A stretch of 13,521 nt of DNA from Lachnospiraceae bacterium UBA7027 (GCA_002494135.1 DLBG01000106.1:1-13521), one strand, 5' to 3'. Shown: positions 1 through 7,282, numbered from the stretch's first letter. Numbers and translations: made by a program. Notes: generated by a model not told the origin, from the sequence alone.

Positions 1-559
1 CTGGAGCAAGCAGGGCGTAGAAGGCGCAAGAAGATTCATCGGACGTGTATGGACCTTCTTCACCAACCCCGACAATTTAAACGACGATAAGAAAGCAAAC
101 CTTGAAAAGTTATATCACAAGACCGTAAAGAAAGTGACCGAGGATTATGAATCCTTAGGATTCAACACGGCCATCTCCCAGATGATGATTTTCATGAATA
201 CGGCTTACAAAGAGGGCAGCTGCCCGAAGGAATATGCGGAAGGTATCATCAAGATGTTATCCTGCATTACCCCGCATGTCGGCGAAGAGATGTGGAGCAT
301 TCTGGGACACGAAGGTACCATTGCATTCGAGCCCTGGCCGGTATACGACGAAACGCTCGTAAAGGACGACGAAATCGAAATCGGCGTGCAGGTAAACGGT
401 AAAGTGAAAGATACCGTGCTGGTAGGCGTGGATGAGGACAATGATTCCGCCATTGCAAAAGCCAAAGCTTCCGAAGCCGTGAAGCGTTCCATCGAAGGAA
501 AGACCATTGTAAAAGAAATCTACGTTAAGGGCAGAATCATCAACATCGTTGTAAAATAA
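1..559 (+). CDS. leuS: Leucyl-tRNA synthetase, C-terminal part (5' end outside window)
   Basis: This is the 3' end of a class I leucyl-tRNA synthetase, which charges tRNA-Leu with leucine in the cytoplasm. The reading frame is open from base 2 (first visible residues WSKQGVEGARRF) to the TAA at 557-559, about 185 residues. The opening WSxQGVEGxxRFxxRVW block is typical of LeuRS at the end of the catalytic core, just before the helical anticodon-binding domain. The helical domain follows (about EKLYHKTVKKVTED to the CITPHVGEEMW block). The small C-terminal domain carries VQVNGKVKDTV and ends in GRIINIVVK. The catalytic HIGH and KMSKS motifs and the editing domain lie upstream of the window. 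The next gene, trkA, starts 33 bases after the stop with no terminator or clear promoter between them, so read-through into trkA is possible. The family call is secure; any T-box leader would be outside the window. Confidence 0.95.
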   Translation, partial: WSKQGVEGARRFIGRVWTFFTNPDNLNDDKKANLEKLYHKTVKKVTEDYESLGFNTAISQMMIFMNTAYKEGSCPKEYAEGIIKMLSCITPHVGEEMWSILGHEGTIAFEPWPVYDETLVKDDEIEIGVQVNGKVKDTVLVGVDEDNDSAIAKAKASEAVKRSIEGKTIVKEIYVKGRIINIVVK

Positions 560-592
560 AACCGCCAAAGGACAGACTCGGAAAGGAACATA

Positions 593-1951
593 ATGAAAAT
601 TATCGTGGTAGGATGCGGAAAAGTAGGACTTACGCTGGTAAAACAGCTTTCCGCGGAAAAACATGACATAACGGTAATCGACCTGCGTTCGGATGCGATT
701 GCCGAAGCAACCAACAGCTACGACTGCATGGGCGTGGTCGGAAACGGCGCGAGTTATTCCGTACAGAAGGAAGCGGGCGTTGACGATGCCAATCTTCTGA
801 TTGCGGTAACGGGCTCCGACGAATTAAACCTTTTATGCTGCCTGATTGCAAAGAAAGCCGGTAATACGGCCACCATTGCAAGAGTCCGTAACCCCGTTTA
901 CAGTAAGGAAATCTCCTACATCAAGGAGGAACTCGGTCTTTCGATGGTCATCAATCCGGAATATGCTTCCGCCATCGAGATTGCGAGAATCCTGCGTTTC
1001 CCTTCGGCGGATAAAATCGAAACGTTCGCAAACGGACGTGTGGAGATTTTAAACTTTGTCATTACGGAAAAATCCCCCTTAAAGGGAATGACCTTAATTG
1101 ACGTAGCAAAGAAATACAAGTGTGAAGTCTTAATCTGTGCGGTTGAGCGCGGCGATGAAGCGTTCATCCCGAACGGTCCCTTCATCCTTCGCGAGAATGA
1201 CCGTGTCAGCTTTGTGGCTTCTCCGAGACATGCCAAGGAATTCTTTGAAAAAATCGGCGTCGACACCCATCAGGTAAAGAATACGATGATCGTCGGCGGC
1301 GGTAGGATTGCGTACTACCTTGCCACGCAGCTTCGCGGACAGGGAATCAGCGTGAAAATCATCGACTCCGACCGTGCCCGCTGCGAGGAACTCTCCGAAC
1401 TTCTTCCCAAGGTCTGCATCATTAACGGGGATGCAACCAACAAGGACGTTCTGATGGAGGAGGGCATCGAAAGCTGCGAATCCTTCATTGCACTTACGGG
1501 AATCGACGAGGCGAATATTTTCTTATCCATGTACGCAAAGAATGTTTCCAAGGCAAAGAAGATTATTACGAAAATCAACCGCATTTCTTTCGACGATATG
1601 ATGTCGCTTTTCCAGGCGGGCAGCATTATCGCTCCGAAGAATATTACCTCGGATTATATTCTTCAGCAGGTCAGACTGATGCAGAACACCATCGGGTCCA
1701 ACGTGGAGACGCTTTACAAACTGGTGGACGGCAAGGTCGAAGCGCTGGAATTCTCCATAAAGGAAAAGTCCGAAGTGGTCGGAATTCCTCTTAAGGAACT
1801 GAAATTAAAGAGAAACCTGTTAATTGCCTGCATTAACCGCGGTGGGCTGGTAATCACCCCCAACGGACAGAGTTCCATCCAGCTCGGGGATACCGTCATC
1901 GTGGTTACAACCCAGAAAGGTCTGGGCGATATCAGGGATATTCTGGAGTAA
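593..1951 (+). CDS. trkA: Trk potassium uptake regulatory protein TrkA
   Basis: This is the 452-residue cytoplasmic NAD(H)-binding regulatory subunit of the Trk potassium importer, which gates TrkH. It has the full duplicated architecture RCK_N-RCK_C-RCK_N-RCK_C. The first Rossmann half starts with VVGCGKVG (residues 5-12) and has acidic D30 at the end of beta-2. The first RCK_C is about residues 145-220. The second Rossmann half starts at MIVGGGRIA (232-240), with D258 in the matching position. The second RCK_C is about 372-450. Both RCK_C domains carry a PNG turn (193-195 and 423-425). The length matches E. coli TrkA (458 residues), unlike the single-unit KtrA. The ATG at 593 follows an AAAGGA ribosome site. 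The trkH ATG lies 3 bases after this gene's stop, so the two are translationally linked. RCK_C domains of Firmicutes are known c-di-AMP receptors in other Ktr/Cpa proteins; binding here is inference. Confidence 0.95.
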   Translation: MKIIVVGCGKVGLTLVKQLSAEKHDITVIDLRSDAIAEATNSYDCMGVVGNGASYSVQKEAGVDDANLLIAVTGSDELNLLCCLIAKKAGNTATIARVRNPVYSKEISYIKEELGLSMVINPEYASAIEIARILRFPSADKIETFANGRVEILNFVITEKSPLKGMTLIDVAKKYKCEVLICAVERGDEAFIPNGPFILRENDRVSFVASPRHAKEFFEKIGVDTHQVKNTMIVGGGRIAYYLATQLRGQGISVKIIDSDRARCEELSELLPKVCIINGDATNKDVLMEEGIESCESFIALTGIDEANIFLSMYAKNVSKAKKIITKINRISFDDMMSLFQAGSIIAPKNITSDYILQQVRLMQNTIGSNVETLYKLVDGKVEALEFSIKEKSEVVGIPLKELKLKRNLLIACINRGGLVITPNGQSSIQLGDTVIVVTTQKGLGDIRDILE

Positions 1952-1954
1952 CCT

Positions 1955-3394
1955 ATGAACTATTCGTTCGTATTTTACATTTTAGGCTGGGTATTGACGC
2001 TCGAGGCAGGGTTCATGATGCTTCCCTGTATCACGTCTTTGATTTACCGGGAAAAGGCCGGACTTTGGTTTTTGCTTGTTGCGGTAGTGACAGCGGCGGG
2101 CGGACTTCTTTTGATTCGCAAGAAACCGAAGAATCCGCAGTTTTTTACCAAGGAAGGTTTTGCCGTGGTAGGGCTTTCCTGGATTGTCATGTCCCTGGTG
2201 GGAGCCCTTCCTTTTACCCTCAGTAAGGAAATTCCCAATTATGTGGATGCCATTTTCGAAACGGCCTCCGGTTTTACCACAACCGGTGCGAGTATTCTTA
2301 CGGATGTTGAAGCGCTGAGCCACTGTACCCTGTTATGGAGAAGCTTTACGCACTGGATCGGCGGTATGGGCGTGTTTATTTTCCTTCTTGCCGTACTTCC
2401 GATGGCCGGCGGTTACAACATGAACCTGATGCGCGCGGAAAGCCCGGGACCTTCTGTCGGCAAACTTGTGCCGAAGGTAAAGGAAAGCGCGAAGATTCTG
2501 TATATTATTTATTTTGCAATGACCGTTACGGAGATGATTCTTTTGCTCATCGCCAGAATGCCCGTGTTTGATGCCATCTGTATAGCATTCGGTACGGCCG
2601 GTACCGGCGGTTTCGGTATCCGCGGCGATTCCTGTGCCTCCTACAATGCGGCTTCCCAGTGGATTATCACCGTATTTATGGCATTATTCGGAATCAACTT
2701 CAACTTTTACTACTTTATGCTGCGAAAGAAGTTCAAGGATGCGTTCTCCATCGAAGAGGTGCGCTGGTATGTTGCCCTGATTCTTCTTTGCACCGCATTC
2801 ATCACCTTCAATACCTGGGGCTTCTATCCGACGGCGGAGGAATCCCTGCGTACGGCGGCTTTCCAGGTATCGAGTATCGTTACCACAACCGGTTTCGCAA
2901 CCACGGACTTTAATTTATGGCCTTCGTTTTCCAAAACCATCCTCATTATCCTGATGCTGACGGGTGCCTGTGCCGGAAGTACCGGCGGCGGTCTGAAAAT
3001 CTCCCGTTTCATCATCTGGTGGAAGAGTATCAAGAATCAGCTGGAAGCTTTTGTACATCCCCGTTCCGTCAATGCGGTGGAGATGGACGGAAAAACCATC
3101 GATAAGGACACGGTGCGTTCCGTTTCCGTATACATGGTTGTCTTCCTTCTGGTTTATGTGATTTCCGTTTTCCTTTTGTCACTTGATCAGTTTGATCTGG
3201 TTACGAATTTTACGGCGGTGTTAGCAACCATCAACAATATCGGACCCGGTCTCGGAGAGGTAGGCCCCTGCGGAAACTTTGCGGGCTTTAGTTATGCTTC
3301 CAAGGTTGTTTTAATCTTCGACATGCTTGCCGGAAGACTGGAGCTGTATCCGATTCTGCTTCTGCTTGCACCCGGAGTGTGGAAAAAACACTGA
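1955..3394 (+). CDS. trkH: Trk/Ktr potassium transporter membrane subunit TrkH
   Basis: This is the 479-residue membrane pore of the Trk potassium uptake system. All four degenerate pore loops of the SKT family are visible: SGFTTTGAS (105-113), GTAGTGGFG (213-221), TTTGFAT (310-316) and TINNIGPGLG (425-434). Each carries the central glycine of the filter. The GACAGSTGGGLK stretch (337-348), typical of the TrkH intramembrane gating-loop region, is present. Hydrophobic segments fit the usual four M1-P-M2 repeats plus two leading helices. The length agrees with TrkH (about 480 residues) and exceeds typical KtrB. The ATG at 1955 uses a GGAG site that overlaps the trkA stop. The protein partners with TrkA directly upstream. 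The next gene, a potassium channel, begins 17 bases after the stop, so the three potassium genes look like one transcription unit. Confidence 0.95.
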   Translation: MNYSFVFYILGWVLTLEAGFMMLPCITSLIYREKAGLWFLLVAVVTAAGGLLLIRKKPKNPQFFTKEGFAVVGLSWIVMSLVGALPFTLSKEIPNYVDAIFETASGFTTTGASILTDVEALSHCTLLWRSFTHWIGGMGVFIFLLAVLPMAGGYNMNLMRAESPGPSVGKLVPKVKESAKILYIIYFAMTVTEMILLLIARMPVFDAICIAFGTAGTGGFGIRGDSCASYNAASQWIITVFMALFGINFNFYYFMLRKKFKDAFSIEEVRWYVALILLCTAFITFNTWGFYPTAEESLRTAAFQVSSIVTTTGFATTDFNLWPSFSKTILIILMLTGACAGSTGGGLKISRFIIWWKSIKNQLEAFVHPRSVNAVEMDGKTIDKDTVRSVSVYMVVFLLVYVISVFLLSLDQFDLVTNFTAVLATINNIGPGLGEVGPCGNFAGFSYASKVVLIFDMLAGRLELYPILLLLAPGVWKKH

Positions 3395-3411
3395 TTCTTT
3401 GAGGGGTTTTC

Positions 3412-4593
3412 ATGGCAAAAAACAAGAATATTCGAAAGAGAATATTTGACATCATTCAGATTGGAAACAGAGGGGATCTGCCGAGCCTTTCCTTCGACAT
3501 TTTCATCACTGTTGCCATTTTACTGAATCTTGCGGCCACCATAGCGCAGACCTTTGAGGAATGCGAGGGGATTATGCCGCTTCTTAACGTCATTGAAACC
3601 GTGACGGTTATCATTTTTACCATTGAATACATCTTGCGAATCGTGACGGCGGATTATCTGTACCCGAAAAGAAGCCCTGTCTGGGCAAGGATTTCCTTCC
3701 TCTTTTCGTTCTTCGGACTCGTGGATTTATTCACGATTCTGCCGTTCTTTCTGCCGTTTTTTATGCCGTACGGCGCGGTTGCGTTCCGCGTATTCCGTGT
3801 GGTCAGAATTTTCCGGCTTTTCAAAATCAACACGCAGTTTGATGCGTTTAACGTCATTATCAATGTTCTGAAGGAGAAGAAAAACCAGATTTTCTCCTCC
3901 TTTACCATGATTCTGATCCTGACCATCGCTTCGTCTCTTTGCATGTACGGAGCAGAACATGAGGCCCAGCCGGAACTTTTTAAAAATGCGTTTTCCGGCA
4001 TCTGGTGGTCGGTATCCACCCTGCTTACCGTAGGATACGGCGACTTATACCCGGTTACCACTCTGGGCCGGATAATGGCGATTGTGATTTCTTTCCTCGG
4101 TGTCGGCATGGTAGCCATCCCCACCGGTATTATTTCCGCCGGCTTTGTGGAGCAGTATTCCAAGATGAAGACGCTTGCGACCTCCGAAGAAGTTCATGAC
4201 ATGCACTTCGTGGTAAGTGATTTAAATGGCCGTCATGATTGGATTGGTAAAGCGGTAAAGGATATCGTTCTTCCGCCCGAGGTCATGGTGGTGGCAATCT
4301 ACCGTGACGGCGTGATGCTGATTCCGAACGGGGATTCCGTTCTGGAAAACGGGGACAGGCTGATTCTCGGAGCACACTTCTATGAAGCGGAGGACGATCA
4401 GATTACCTTATCCGAGATTATCATCAAGAGTGAGAATCCATGGGCAAACAAGATGGTAAAAGATCTGGACATCCGCAGAAAGGATCTGATAGTCCGCATT
4501 CGCAGAAAAGGAAAGAATATCGTCCCGAACGGAGATACCAAAATTCTGTCCGGGGATGTGCTTTTAATGATTTCCGGAAAAAAAGAAAGTTAA
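3412..4593 (+). CDS. Kv-type voltage-gated potassium channel with two C-terminal RCK_C domains
   Basis: A 393-residue six-transmembrane potassium channel. S1 is about residues 27-47 and S2 about 60-79. S3 is about 96-117. S4 carries regularly spaced arginines R126, R129, R132 and R135 followed by K138, a voltage-sensor pattern. S5 is about 160-180. The pore contains the canonical filter TVGYGD (206-211), followed by S6 (about 220-245). The cytoplasmic tail holds two tandem RCK_C (TrkA_C) domains, about 264-328 and 330-389, each with a PNGD turn (IPNGD 304-308, VPNGD 371-375). No Rossmann RCK_N domain is present, so the tail probably senses a ligand other than NAD. A GAGGGG ribosome site precedes the ATG, 17 bases after trkH. 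It is probably a regulated potassium channel that balances the uptake system upstream. Channel identity is sure; direction of current and ligand are inference. Confidence 0.93.
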   Translation: MAKNKNIRKRIFDIIQIGNRGDLPSLSFDIFITVAILLNLAATIAQTFEECEGIMPLLNVIETVTVIIFTIEYILRIVTADYLYPKRSPVWARISFLFSFFGLVDLFTILPFFLPFFMPYGAVAFRVFRVVRIFRLFKINTQFDAFNVIINVLKEKKNQIFSSFTMILILTIASSLCMYGAEHEAQPELFKNAFSGIWWSVSTLLTVGYGDLYPVTTLGRIMAIVISFLGVGMVAIPTGIISAGFVEQYSKMKTLATSEEVHDMHFVVSDLNGRHDWIGKAVKDIVLPPEVMVVAIYRDGVMLIPNGDSVLENGDRLILGAHFYEAEDDQITLSEIIIKSENPWANKMVKDLDIRRKDLIVRIRRKGKNIVPNGDTKILSGDVLLMISGKKES

Positions 4594-4607
4594 TGCAGCC
4601 GCGTTCA

Positions 4608-4636
4608 TTGAAGGCATAAAGTGTTTGTGATATACT
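4608..4636 (+). promoter_or_regulatory. Sigma-A type promoter for the HD-GYP gene
   Basis: The -35 box TTGAAG (4608-4613) is separated by exactly 17 bases from the -10 box TATACT (4631-4636), with a TG (4628-4629) one base upstream as in an extended -10. The expected transcription start is near 4643. There is no visible terminator between the channel gene and this promoter, so some read-through from the potassium genes may also occur. A start near 4643 would leave the TTG at 4656 only about 13 bases of leader, which favours the later TTG at 4674 as start codon. Confidence 0.75.
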
Positions 4637-4673
4637 TGGATTCAGAGATTTTTATTTGCAGAGGTTATCGGCA

Positions 4674-5903
4674 TTGAAATTGGACAGATCGGAAAAAAGA
4701 GCACTGATTATCTTTGGATCCGTCCTGGGTGTTTTACTGATTCTCCTCATATTTACCATTATTCGCTGGAGAATCGACAATACGCAGGAAATGGAATGCG
4801 TCATCTCCGTGGGCGACCGTATGGGCGCGGGAGAGGACGGAAACAATCCGAAAAAAGATGTCTATGTCGTAATGGAGAAGACCAAGCAGTGGCCTTCTCA
4901 GTGGGAAGACGGCGCTCCTTCCGTGGGTGCGGAATACGACGGCCGGATTTACAATAACAGCGGTAAGGAAATTATTGACTGGAACATGACCATCTACATG
5001 CCGAACGGTAAGGACGGCAACACGGCGGTCGGTGTGATTGATTCAAGCTGGAACGGAGAATACACCAATAACGGCGATTCCATTTCCTTCCTTCCCGCGG
5101 AATATTTAAACCATCTGTTAAAAGACGAGTCCAAGACCTTCGGTTTCGTTATGTATTCCGACAAGAGTCTTGATTTTACGGATTTTGAGGTAAGAGGATT
5201 TTATCAGACCTTCCTTGTGGAATATCTGGAATTCTGGATTGCCGTAATCGGACTGGTACTCTGGGCGACCTGGGTATGCGCGTATCTTTTAATCAACATA
5301 CGTGCAAGAAAACTTGTCCGTATGAAAGAGCACGATGAGAAAATTATCGAGGAAACCATGCAGGTTTTCGCAAATTTCATCGATGCAAAGGATGAATACA
5401 CGAAAGGTCATTCCACCCGTGTTTCCTTCTATTCCCAGAAGATTGCAAAACGTATGGGAATGAGCGAGGAAGAAATCAAGATGGTCGGCTATATGGGTCT
5501 GATGCACGACTGCGGTAAAATCGCCATCCCTGACGGTGTTTTGAATAAACGGGGCCCCTTAACCGAAGAAGAAAGAAAAGTCATTGAGGAGCATACGACA
5601 AGGGGCGGAAAGATGCTGGAGAACTTTACCTCCCTTCCCGGAATCCGCGACGGAGCATTGTATCATCATGAGCGTTACGACGGCAAAGGTTATCCGGAAG
5701 GCTTAATCGGCAAGGAGATTCCGCTTTATGCCAGAATCATCAATGTTGCGGATGCGTTCGATGCCATGAACTCCGACCGCTGCTACCGTAACCGTCTGCC
5801 GAAGCACAAGATTCTTTCCGAACTTCGAAACAATGCGGGAACACAGTTCGATCCCGAAATCGTGGAGTACATGATTGCCATGTATCAGGAAGGTAAGATT
5901 TAA
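4674..5903 (+). CDS. Membrane HD-GYP phosphodiesterase with CBM2-like extracytoplasmic domain
   Basis: A 409-residue bitopic signalling protein. TM1 is about residues 9-31. An outside domain spans about 40-180. TM2 is about 187-209. A helical linker leads to a complete HD-GYP domain (about 230-405). HD-GYP hallmarks are present: the KGHS histidine, HD at 279-280 in LMHDCGKI, HTTRGG, and HHERYDGKGYPEG at 331-343. HD-GYP proteins hydrolyse c-di-GMP (some act on cGAMP), so an active phosphodiesterase is likely. The outside domain resembles a family 2 carbohydrate-binding module: NNSGKEIIDWNMTI (94-107), a conserved W near SSWNG, a GDSISF strand, then FGFVMYS. That assignment is inference from the pattern. 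The start is TTG 4674, placed 9 bases after GAGG (4661-4664). An in-frame TTG at 4656 would add 6 residues but has a poorer site. The mscL gene follows after 84 bases. Confidence 0.88.
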   Translation: MKLDRSEKRALIIFGSVLGVLLILLIFTIIRWRIDNTQEMECVISVGDRMGAGEDGNNPKKDVYVVMEKTKQWPSQWEDGAPSVGAEYDGRIYNNSGKEIIDWNMTIYMPNGKDGNTAVGVIDSSWNGEYTNNGDSISFLPAEYLNHLLKDESKTFGFVMYSDKSLDFTDFEVRGFYQTFLVEYLEFWIAVIGLVLWATWVCAYLLINIRARKLVRMKEHDEKIIEETMQVFANFIDAKDEYTKGHSTRVSFYSQKIAKRMGMSEEEIKMVGYMGLMHDCGKIAIPDGVLNKRGPLTEEERKVIEEHTTRGGKMLENFTSLPGIRDGALYHHERYDGKGYPEGLIGKEIPLYARIINVADAFDAMNSDRCYRNRLPKHKILSELRNNAGTQFDPEIVEYMIAMYQEGKI

Positions 5904-5909
5904 AATGAA

Positions 5910-5941
5910 TTTAATCGTCCGGGAAAGACGGGCGGATTAAA
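5910..5941 (+). other. Bulged stem-loop in the HD-GYP/mscL spacer
   Basis: TTTAATC (5910-5916) pairs with GATTAAA (5935-5941), and GTCCG (5917-5921) pairs with CGGGC (5929-5933). G5934 is bulged and the loop is 7 bases. No run of T follows, so it is not a standard intrinsic terminator. It lies just upstream of the mscL ribosome site (5971-5977) and could be an RNA processing or stability element. Function is unknown. Confidence 0.45.
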
Positions 5942-5987
5942 GATAGCGAAGAACAATTCTTACAAATCAAAGGAGGGTATGGAAACT

Positions 5988-6545
5988 ATGAAGAAATTGT
6001 TTGGAGAATTTAAGGAGTTCATATCCAAGGGTAATGTCCTTGATATGGCAGTAGGTATCATCATCGGTGGTGCATTCACCGCCATTGTTAACTCACTGGT
6101 ACAGGACATCCTGAATCCTTTGATTAACACAATCCTCGGCGGATTCAGCTTCGATTCCATGAACATCGTTGTAAAATGGCCCTGGATTAAGGGAATCAAC
6201 GAAGCAATCGCTGCTGTGAACCCGACCACTTTTCAGGAAGTAATCCGCAAGATTTTCCCGAACTACATTGATTATCCCGTATTCTGCATCGGTAATTTCA
6301 TCAGTGCAATCATTACTTTCTTCGTAACCGCACTTGCTCTGTTCCTGATCATCAAAGGAATCAACAAAGCAAAGAAGCTTGCCGAGAAGAAGAAAGCAGA
6401 AGCAGAGGTAGCAGCTCCCACGACGAAGATTTGCCCTTACTGCAAGTCCGAAATCAACATCGAAGCTACGAAGTGCCCTCACTGCACATCCGATCAGCCC
6501 GCAGTTGCTCCCGCACCTGCAGCTCCTGCAGCACCTCAGGCATAA
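5988..6545 (+). CDS. mscL: Large-conductance mechanosensitive channel MscL with C-terminal zinc ribbon
   Basis: A 185-residue stretch-activated channel that releases solutes when membrane tension rises on osmotic downshock. The N-terminal helix and TM1 match the family signature: FGEFKEFISKGNVLDMAVGIIIGGAF (residues 5-30, split here only for reading), then the NSLVQDILNP turn. TM2 is about 98-123. The usual C-terminal amphipathic bundle is replaced by a charged KKAEAEV linker, then a two-CxxC zinc ribbon (CPYC at 149-152 and CPHC at 163-166) and an Ala/Pro tail. Start: the ATG at 5988 sits 10 bases after AGGAGGG (5971-5977) and yields the standard MscL N-terminus. An in-frame ATG at 5979 is only one base from that site and is unlikely. 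Family members average about 130-150 residues; the extra length is the zinc-ribbon tail. Confidence 0.93.
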   Translation: MKKLFGEFKEFISKGNVLDMAVGIIIGGAFTAIVNSLVQDILNPLINTILGGFSFDSMNIVVKWPWIKGINEAIAAVNPTTFQEVIRKIFPNYIDYPVFCIGNFISAIITFFVTALALFLIIKGINKAKKLAEKKKAEAEVAAPTTKICPYCKSEINIEATKCPHCTSDQPAVAPAPAAPAAPQA

Positions 6546-6546
6546 A

Positions 6547-6562
6547 AAGGGATTTTTCCCTT
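6547..6562 (+). other. Small stem-loop just after mscL stop
   Basis: AAGGGA (6547-6552) pairs with TCCCTT (6557-6562) around a four-T loop, starting 2 bases after the mscL stop. It is short and not followed by a T run. It may help protect the mRNA end ahead of the main terminator. Confidence 0.35.
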
Positions 6563-6568
6563 ATAAGA

Positions 6569-6597
6569 AAACCCCGCGTATGTTACGCGGGGTTTTT
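6569..6597. terminator. Bidirectional intrinsic terminator between mscL and xpt
   Basis: AACCCCGCGTA (6570-6580) pairs perfectly with TACGCGGGGTT (6584-6594) around a TGT loop, followed by T residues to 6597. Read on the minus strand the same stem is followed by TTTTCTTA. The genes on each side converge (mscL ends at 6545, xpt ends at 6611), so one hairpin can stop both. Confidence 0.92.
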
Positions 6598-6610
6598 GTA
6601 TGCCGGACTA

Positions 6611-7192
6611 TTAGCGTGTTCCGAAGGTGATTTTACCCGTAGCGGCATCCATCGAATCCACGATGGCAAGGGATGCAAGGGGAATACCCTTTGCGCGGAT
6701 TTCGGCCCCGCCTTTCTGGAACCCTTTCTCAATGGCGATGCCGACACCCTCGAGAGTTGCTCCGGAGGCATTGATTAAATCAATGAGACCCATGACCGCG
6801 CAGCCGTTTGCAAGGAAGTCGTCGATAATCAGAATGTGATCGTCGGGGCCTAAGAACTTCTTTGAAACGATGATGTCGTAAACTTTCTTTTTCGTGAAGG
6901 ATTCCACCTTTGAGGTGTACATCTCTCCGTCGAGATTGATGCTCTGGGCTTTCTTTGCGAATACCACGGGAACATGGAAACACTCGGCCGCAACGCAGGC
7001 GATGCCGATGCCGGAAGCCTCGATGGTCAGTATTTTATTGATGGGTTTATCCGCGAACAGACGCTTCCATTCCATTCCCATTTCATGGAACAGTTCCACA
7101 TCCATCTGGTGATTCAAAAAGGAGTCGACCTTTAAGACATTTCCCTCTTTTACAATACCGTCCTTTATGATTCTTTCTTCAAGGATTTTCAT
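6611..7192 (-). CDS. xpt: Xanthine phosphoribosyltransferase
   Basis: A 193-residue type I phosphoribosyltransferase that converts xanthine and PRPP to XMP and pyrophosphate in purine salvage. It begins MKILEERIIKDGIV, the typical Xpt start. The PRPP loop reads ILIIDDFLANGCA (120-132), with ANGCA at 128-132. L20, N27 and K156 fall at the positions reported as xanthine contacts in the Bacillus enzyme (from memory of the family). Length matches Xpt (about 190-194). The ATG at 7192 (minus strand) is preceded by AAGGGAG, 8-9 bases upstream. An in-frame start at 7237 would add 15 residues unlike the family and would lie at the predicted transcription start. It is divergent from the nucleoside importer. 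Its leader is only about 41 bases, so no guanine riboswitch and no pbuX follow, unlike the Bacillus xpt-pbuX operon. Confidence 0.95.
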   Translation of the reverse strand: MKILEERIIKDGIVKEGNVLKVDSFLNHQMDVELFHEMGMEWKRLFADKPINKILTIEASGIGIACVAAECFHVPVVFAKKAQSINLDGEMYTSKVESFTKKKVYDIIVSKKFLGPDDHILIIDDFLANGCAVMGLIDLINASGATLEGVGIAIEKGFQKGGAEIRAKGIPLASLAIVDSMDAATGKITFGTR

Positions 7193-7239
7193 AAATGAGT
7201 CTCCCTTCTTATGACATAATATGCCGGAATCTAACAAGA

Positions 7240-7268
7240 ATCATAGCACCCGAATTGTCTATTTTCAA
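7240..7268 (-). promoter_or_regulatory. Sigma-A type promoter for xpt
   Basis: On the minus strand the -35 box TTGAAA (7268-7263) and -10 box TATGAT (7245-7240) are separated by 17 bases. The start of transcription should be near 7233, giving a leader of about 41 bases. A short palindrome, TTATGACATAA (7209-7219), lies in that leader and could be an operator, but this is a guess. Confidence 0.8.
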
Positions 7269-7282
7269 TCTTTTTAAACGCC

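Noticed and set aside
3654..4163. Minus-strand open frame of 169 codons inside the potassium channel gene
   Set aside because: It overlaps S3 to the pore of a clearly conserved channel and its product resembles no family.
4594..4655. Terminator after the channel gene
   Set aside because: No stem followed by a T run could be found; only the promoter for the next gene is clear.
5979..5987. mscL start at the first ATG (5979)
   Set aside because: It lies one base after AGGAGGG, too close; the second ATG at 5988 has proper spacing and the standard MscL start.
7193..7237. Longer xpt start at 7237 (minus strand)
   Set aside because: It would coincide with the predicted transcription start near 7233, lacks a ribosome site, and adds residues not seen in Xpt proteins.
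7193..7262. Guanine/xanthine riboswitch upstream of xpt
   Set aside because: The minus-strand leader is about 41 bases and lacks the conserved three-way junction sequences of the purine aptamer.
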